DNA of 64,000 nt from Struthio camelus. Taxonomy: Eukaryota > Chordata > Aves > Struthioniformes > Struthionidae. Positions 58,362-64,000 of this stretch are shown here, one piece after another. How positions within the stretch are numbered: the first letter of the stretch is position 1; every line of letters begins with the position of its first letter. The DNA is taken from contig NC_090964.1 of the NCBI RefSeq assembly GCF_040807025.1, forward strand, positions 9,696,214 to 9,760,213, in the 5' to 3' direction. Both the position numbers and the translations under genes were made by a program. The notes beneath the pieces were generated by a model. That model searched no databases and was not told the DNA's origin. It saw only the letters and a program-made list of their open reading frames with translations.

Positions 58362-61300
58362 CTAAAGGATAACAATTGAAGTTATTATAATAATACACAG
58401 AAAATTCTGACCATTTCAAAACTAACTTAAAAGTAAGATTTTAAGATACATGGACTGATTAGTTATGAGGGGGAATTTACAAATTACTCCAAAATATTAG
58501 GTGGAAGAATAAGGGGCAGAAATAGACTAGCCTAAACACTTGTAAAGAGGTGAAAGAATATGCAAGTAGTTGACTGAAGAATTGCACCTTGTCTGAGCAC
58601 AAACCGTAAACCACCAGTCTGAGTACAATGAAGTTTGATTGCAGCCAGAGGTATACTATCCCTTATGTGAAGGTATGTAACAATTTTGTCAAGCTATTTC
58701 AGTTATTTTACCCTAGTTTGTCTCCTGTAGCAATGCCCTCTTCCTTCCCCTTCATGAATGAGTGGAATGTCCCCGATTCCTAGCAGCCCTCAAGTTCAAT
58801 AGTCCTAGAAGTGCTTCAAAAGCCAAAGACACTAGAGATTATCATTGACAGTCTACTGCTTTTACTCCAAGCAACAGATTCTGAAGACCCACCCTTTTAC
58901 TGTAACTAAGTCGAGGGCAAACTGCAATGGTCAGCAACCAGGGATGTCGTAATACAATGTTCTTTGCACACTTTTATTTGGGAGGCAAATCACACCGTGG
59001 TCACAATATGATTTGGCCAGGCCAGAAAGGGAGAAGCTCAGGTTTAGTCTCAAACCCACCACTTGGGTTTTATCATGGCCCTCAGGAGCAGGAAGTATAG
59101 TATGCACATTTTGTTTTCTATGCCATAGCAACAAACACCATGCATAAGGGATACTATATCTTTGTGCATCTTTTCAACACTCCGGATCATCCACTTATAG
59201 CCACGCTCCTCCCAACCCTCCCCAGTTAGCTCTTCAGTACTGGTGTTCAGAAGCAACATTTATAGAGATGGGGTATTCACAGACCACTGCGGGATTGCAC
59301 AGCCAAGTCCTAACTTGTCAATCATTATCTAGCAGCAATGACAGAAGTGGGAGAAGGCCAATCCTCCCCTTTTTTTTTTCTCCTTTTCCAGTGAGCAGCT
59401 ATTTAAGAACTCCACTAGCTGGTATGGAGAGAAAAATCTGAAGCTAATCAGCTGATTCCAAACTTGCTAGGAGTAGAAGAAGCCAAGCCATTACCCAGAG
59501 CAGCATACTTTTAATGCATCCTTTCCAACATGCTTAGCCTCATTTAACATAATGTAACAAAACACTGGCCTTCCTGATCATGTCACTGCAGCTGGCAATG
59601 ATTAACAGAGACATGCAACCCCATTACTGCTCAAGTCCTAAAACTACTCACAGGCCTCAGTGTTTAGCTATGGGGAAAACTGCAAGCAAATCAAGACTTT
59701 GTATGCTTAATGTTACAGTAAAGCCCCCATTCACGCTATGCTGTGCTCTCTCCTGACAGCACCAGTATCTGGATCTGAGGGCCTAACAGGTACGCATATG
59801 TATTCTGACACCACACTTCTGAGCTTCAGATAAGCTTTTGAGAAAAAGTGTATTTCACAGAGATAAAACCAAGATGAAACACAATGCAAGCACTTTAATG
59901 TCATTTCTCGTACCCACTTGTTACAGACTGACTTAGAGTAGACATTGACTATTTGCTTTTAAGTTTTCCACCACACCAAGTTTCATTACTGCAAACAATC
60001 AAAGCTCGTATGAAACCCATGGTTCAGTCACAAATTGCTTGCTCTATGAGTGTCAAAAACCTTATTAGTTCAAGTATGTAGAACAAGGCAGATGTGCCAA
60101 TAACCCCTCCACGACATTCCTGCAAGTAGTCACATATCCAGAGCACAGTGGAAAAAATGGTTAGATCTGAGCATTGGTTGAAAGATAACTAATAATTCAT
60201 TTTTTGTTATATGACAGTATGCATACTGCCATCAGTTTTGTTACTGAATTCTATTCACAGATAAGATTAAGCCATCACCAAAAGCCAAACTGACTTTGCG
60301 ACAAATGGTGTCACCGCTTGACTAGCTAGAGTTCAGCTACACTCACTGTGGTGTAACCAAAGACCTGTTACGATCTCGAGTTTAAGGTGCAGATGCTACT
60401 TCAGGTTTTCAAAGGAATATGAAAAGAAAGCTACAGTAGGGGGCAAAGCTGTCCAGTAGATCACCTCTTTACCAGTAAGAGTCCTTCCTGGAAGATAATA
60501 CAGAAGTGTCCAAATACGACAATAATACCAGAAACAAGCACGCAAAGTAGAACTTTGCGGAACAAGTGGGAAAACACATTATACCACCTCTGAAATAGAT
60601 TCTTGAGCATCAGACAAGATCTAGATCAGGTGCTGAAGTAAGGGACCTTGAAATTCAGGTTCAAGAGCTAATAAAAAAGAGCTGGAGATCAGCATATTTG
60701 GAAGTCTGGAAAGGTAAGCATGTTAATCCTGAAACACTACATTCAGTATTTCTCGTAATGAAGAGTTTAGAATTACATCCTCAAAGACTGATGAAAAATT
60801 AAACTCAGCATTAGCATTAACTACCAAGATGAGTACTAAAGGCAGAAACAGAGATTCTCCGTATTGTCAATTAAGGCAGCTGAATGTGTTGACTGTCAAT
60901 CAAGGATTAATTAAAATAAGACAAATGAAATGTCCAATAAGCTCTATGAAACTCTTCATGGGGATATTCATTTAAGCACTCATTTGCATGTCCTGAAAAA
61001 TACTCCAAATCGGTCTTAAAGCTGACTGTATTAGCAAGCTTTAAGTTACTATCACATTTAGTTCACACAAGGCTAGAACAGTGATTATCAATGCAGCTCC
61101 TGCTTAGCCAAGACACTACAAAGGGATGCACTGCCGATGGGTCATTTTGTCACTACAGAAAGTTTAAACAGTCCTTTTCTAGGCACTAATAGCACCTAAA
61201 AGTGAGTCTAAGAGCACGCTCCCTCTTCCCCACAGAGCTCATCTAAGAATATCTTTGTTACATTGTAACTAAGAAAAATCCACCCAAGCCGAGTCATATG

Positions 61301-61533
61301 TACAAAGGAATCGGGTCTGAAAATACTTATCTAAGAATCACAGTAAGTTGCTTATTGATTCTGAACAAGACAAAGCTCAAAACCGAAAGCCACGCAGCTT
61401 TGATGTAAGCTTAGTATACAGGTATGAAGAGTGCTGCACTGTAATTCCACAGTCAGAAGTGTGATGTCAGAATACCCACAGTATAAGATTACATAGAAAG
61501 TCACCAAGTTAGATTATATTGCTTGTTACCTAC
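58362..61533. other. AT-rich non-coding DNA (probable intron)
   Basis: No ORF longer than about 70 codons and no recognised repeat family. If the candidate exons are real, this is intronic. Confidence 0.4.
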
Positions 61534-61589
61534 CTGTACGCAGTCGGCAATGAGAATCTTGGAGCAAGCAGGAATACTACATCCGGGTC
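61534..61589 (-). other. Candidate 5' exon of the unidentified gene
   Basis: A donor ACAG|GTAGGTAAC follows an open stretch reading PGCSIPACSKILIADCVQ in one frame. No good acceptor precedes it (only a pyrimidine-poor ATTAG), so it may be a first exon. The 5' limit is a guess. Confidence 0.3.
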
Positions 61590-64000
61590 CTAATGTCCAT
61601 TGCCATTTGTGGTACTACGTTCCTCACAGTTATGAACTGCAGAAATGCTGGCTAAGTGCAGTTACGTAGCAGGCCACTAGTTTTAAGTGTAAATTGCAGT
61701 CTCAAAAACTCCAGCAAAAACTTGCTGCCACAGTAAATGGTTGCCAAGGAGAAGCCAAGAATTCTTTCTACCATAAAAATACCACAAAATCTCAAAAGCA
61801 GTTTCAGTTTCTCATCAGCTGTATGTATAATTAGGTAGTGTGATGCGTCTACACCAAAAGATAAGATTATTCTGTATTAATTTATGAGAAAGTGTGAAGA
61901 TAAAGATACCAGTTTCTAAATGCTGCAGAGTTTTTAGAGAAAACTGTTAAAATGGGCTCAATTTTGTTAAAGCAAGCTAAATTGCAACAGCCAATGTCCT
62001 CCAAGTCCAGTACAAAAATGTTACGTGATCCAGACCATCCAAAAATGGGTCTGACCAACCAAGCACTTTTCTATGATTTTTAAAATTCAATTATATAAAT
62101 CTGATTTTATGAAAAGGTCCAAAACCTCATAGGAACAGATCAAAGAACGTAACTGTCTCACCTCCCCCATTTAACAACTTTATCAGATTTTAAAATTGAC
62201 ATGTCTGCCAGCTTTTAAGACATCACCTTTAAAAGGTCTTGATTTCAAGTTGGCTAGTTAATAGGATACCTGTTTTAATACATGCAACTCAAAGCAGAAC
62301 TGGTTTTAGAAATTCTGCTTATGCAGCTACCAGGCTAGATTTAACCAAAACTTTCAGAAGTTTTGAAAACTGCCAAATCTTTCAGTAGATTTACTGATCA
62401 CAGTTTTGCAACTAGTCTATTTTTAATACCTAGCAACAGTAGCTTACATACAAACAGGGGTACCAAAAGACAACCTCTGTAAGGTACAAGGACATCAGCA
62501 TCCTTCACTCTTCAAAGTTACAGAACTACAAAAGAACATACTTTAGGATATGCACCAGCATCTCTTTAATAAAGAATGACATGTAAATCTGAAAAATAAA
62601 CTGAAAAAATTAATGTAATGTTTACGTTCAGAATTCCCCACCTCAGACACCTTCACCATTCGTGGGTGTCCCATGAACACCCTCCAGATAATATATGCAT
62701 TATTTAATCCTACTTAAATAAAACCAATTGCAGATGGACCGCTGATTTTTAAACTAAGCATCCAATACAAGGACTCCCCAATACTTGGTCTGCAGTTTAG
62801 AAACTGCCAATTCAGAATTTCCTGAGTTGCAATTCATTGTGGTAGCATGTTATCTACCCCCAAAACTGTTCTGGGAAAATAGAAGCATTCACCAAACCAG
62901 CTGAGTCACTATTCAGTGCACTTAATATTCAGTGTTACCTGGTATCAACATTTCACAACATGCTAGGGTTTTTACATTTAGGCAGTAACAGCACTTACAG
63001 TGAGTACTTCAAGAGGGATCATCTGCACCCTAAGATATTGCAATCTGACACTGAAGTTTTAACCACAGAGAAAATTTAACACAGAATTTAGAGTTAGCCA
63101 ATGCTTAGCACAAGGAATGGAAAGAACTTCAGAAGATTAAAAGCTATTCACAGAATGCTCAGCAGTTGGGGAATTGTGTGAAGGTACAGCCACGCTAAGT
63201 TTACCTACTTTGTGCCACGCAGGCTGAGGTATCCTGCATTAGCACCAAGGCGTTTTACACTGGGAAGTCAAGTTCCCAGCTTATTTGGTACAATGCAATA
63301 AAAGCAAAGTAACTACCTTATATCAATGAGTCCCGAATACTTTGATATTCTTCTGGGACTTAAAGAAATTGACAGCAAGCTAACAAATTCATCAACTCTT
63401 CTACAAAAGAGCCTTAAAGGGAGTTTATTTGTACTGTGTAGTATTAACTATTAAACTCCAGATTTAGATACTACTTTTGATGCATTTTCTCCAAACATCA
63501 ATAATAAAGTAGTGATAACCATCGTGCAAGAATGCTAATTTCTCTGCATTTTGCATACAGCTTTTTATAATTTACCCACAAGCTACAAAGTTTAAGACTA
63601 GTTTCTACAGCCCCCTTAGTAATACAATAATTGAATTCTGAACTATGCAAATTAGTCCACTCAATTAGCATGAGGACATAAGCAAGTTAAGAGTATAAGT
63701 TAGCAGATTCTCTCCTAGTCGCTCAAGTAACACTTCTGGTCTTTTTGCCAAGCAATTTCAGGTAGGTATACAATACTCAACAAGGCCAGATCCTGTAATC
63801 TCAGGCAGCTTAACAGCAGATAAGTATCACATTAATAATCCTTCAATTAGGAAGTCAGTCAATACAAGGCATTCTATGGATTTAAAATAACCATTTCTAA
63901 TCTTCCGCTTAAAGTCTTTAGAAGATTTCAAGCAGTAAATGCCAAGGTGGTAAGTGCTACCATCCCACCACCCGTTATCCATGGCTAAAATCTGAAATTC
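61590..64000. other. AT-rich non-coding DNA to window end
   Basis: Uniformly AT-rich and free of simple repeats, with no exon I can support. It has few CpGs and no island, so a promoter of a housekeeping gene is unlikely within it. Confidence 0.45.

Overview
The window reads as bird (sauropsid) nuclear DNA. It has compact, intron-bearing vertebrate genes in very GC-rich, CpG- and minisatellite-rich sequence typical of an avian microchromosome. A CR1 LINE fragment at about 1.47-1.60 kb carries the standard avian CR1 3'-end sequence. All confidently identified protein genes lie on the minus strand, and their order (SMIM12 - DLGAP3 - TMEM35B) matches human 1p34.3 as I remember it. No tRNA, rRNA, CRISPR array or intact transposon was recognised.

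Layout. 1-5.7 kb is GC-rich intergenic DNA with the CR1 relic. SMIM12 occupies about 5.7-7.96 kb: a single coding exon, a non-coding first exon and a CCAAT/GC-box promoter. A minisatellite follows at 8.1-8.9 kb. DLGAP3 (SAPAP3), a postsynaptic scaffold protein, is assembled here from ten coding exons between 11,234 and 19,659. Every junction is GT-AG and in phase, giving 958 aa (962 with an alternative acceptor). The 26 kb upstream of it (19.7-45.7 kb) has no recognisable coding gene. It alternates CpG-rich DNA, AT-rich islets dense in TAATTA-type sites (candidate regulatory elements) and four large tandem arrays. At 46.2-48.1 kb lies an intact 331-aa class A GPCR resembling the platelet-activating-factor receptor group, with a non-coding first exon and a TATA-like promoter. 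TMEM35B (three coding exons, 139 aa) occupies 49.3-50.85 kb.

Near 52 kb the composition switches abruptly to AT-rich DNA that continues to the window end. It holds no long ORF, but minus-strand splice-bounded blocks at 61.5, 58.3, 58.0, 55.1-55.4 and 53.3-53.7 kb look like exons of one more gene. The last two join in phase into a 205-aa reading frame that ends just before an AATAAA. I do not recognise the product. It is either a small uncharacterised gene or the 3'-terminal exons of a gene starting beyond 64 kb.

The genes share a strand and conserved neighbourhood, not a pathway. DLGAP3 is a synaptic scaffold, TMEM35B a DoxX-like membrane protein, SMIM12 a small conserved membrane protein and the GPCR a ligand receptor.
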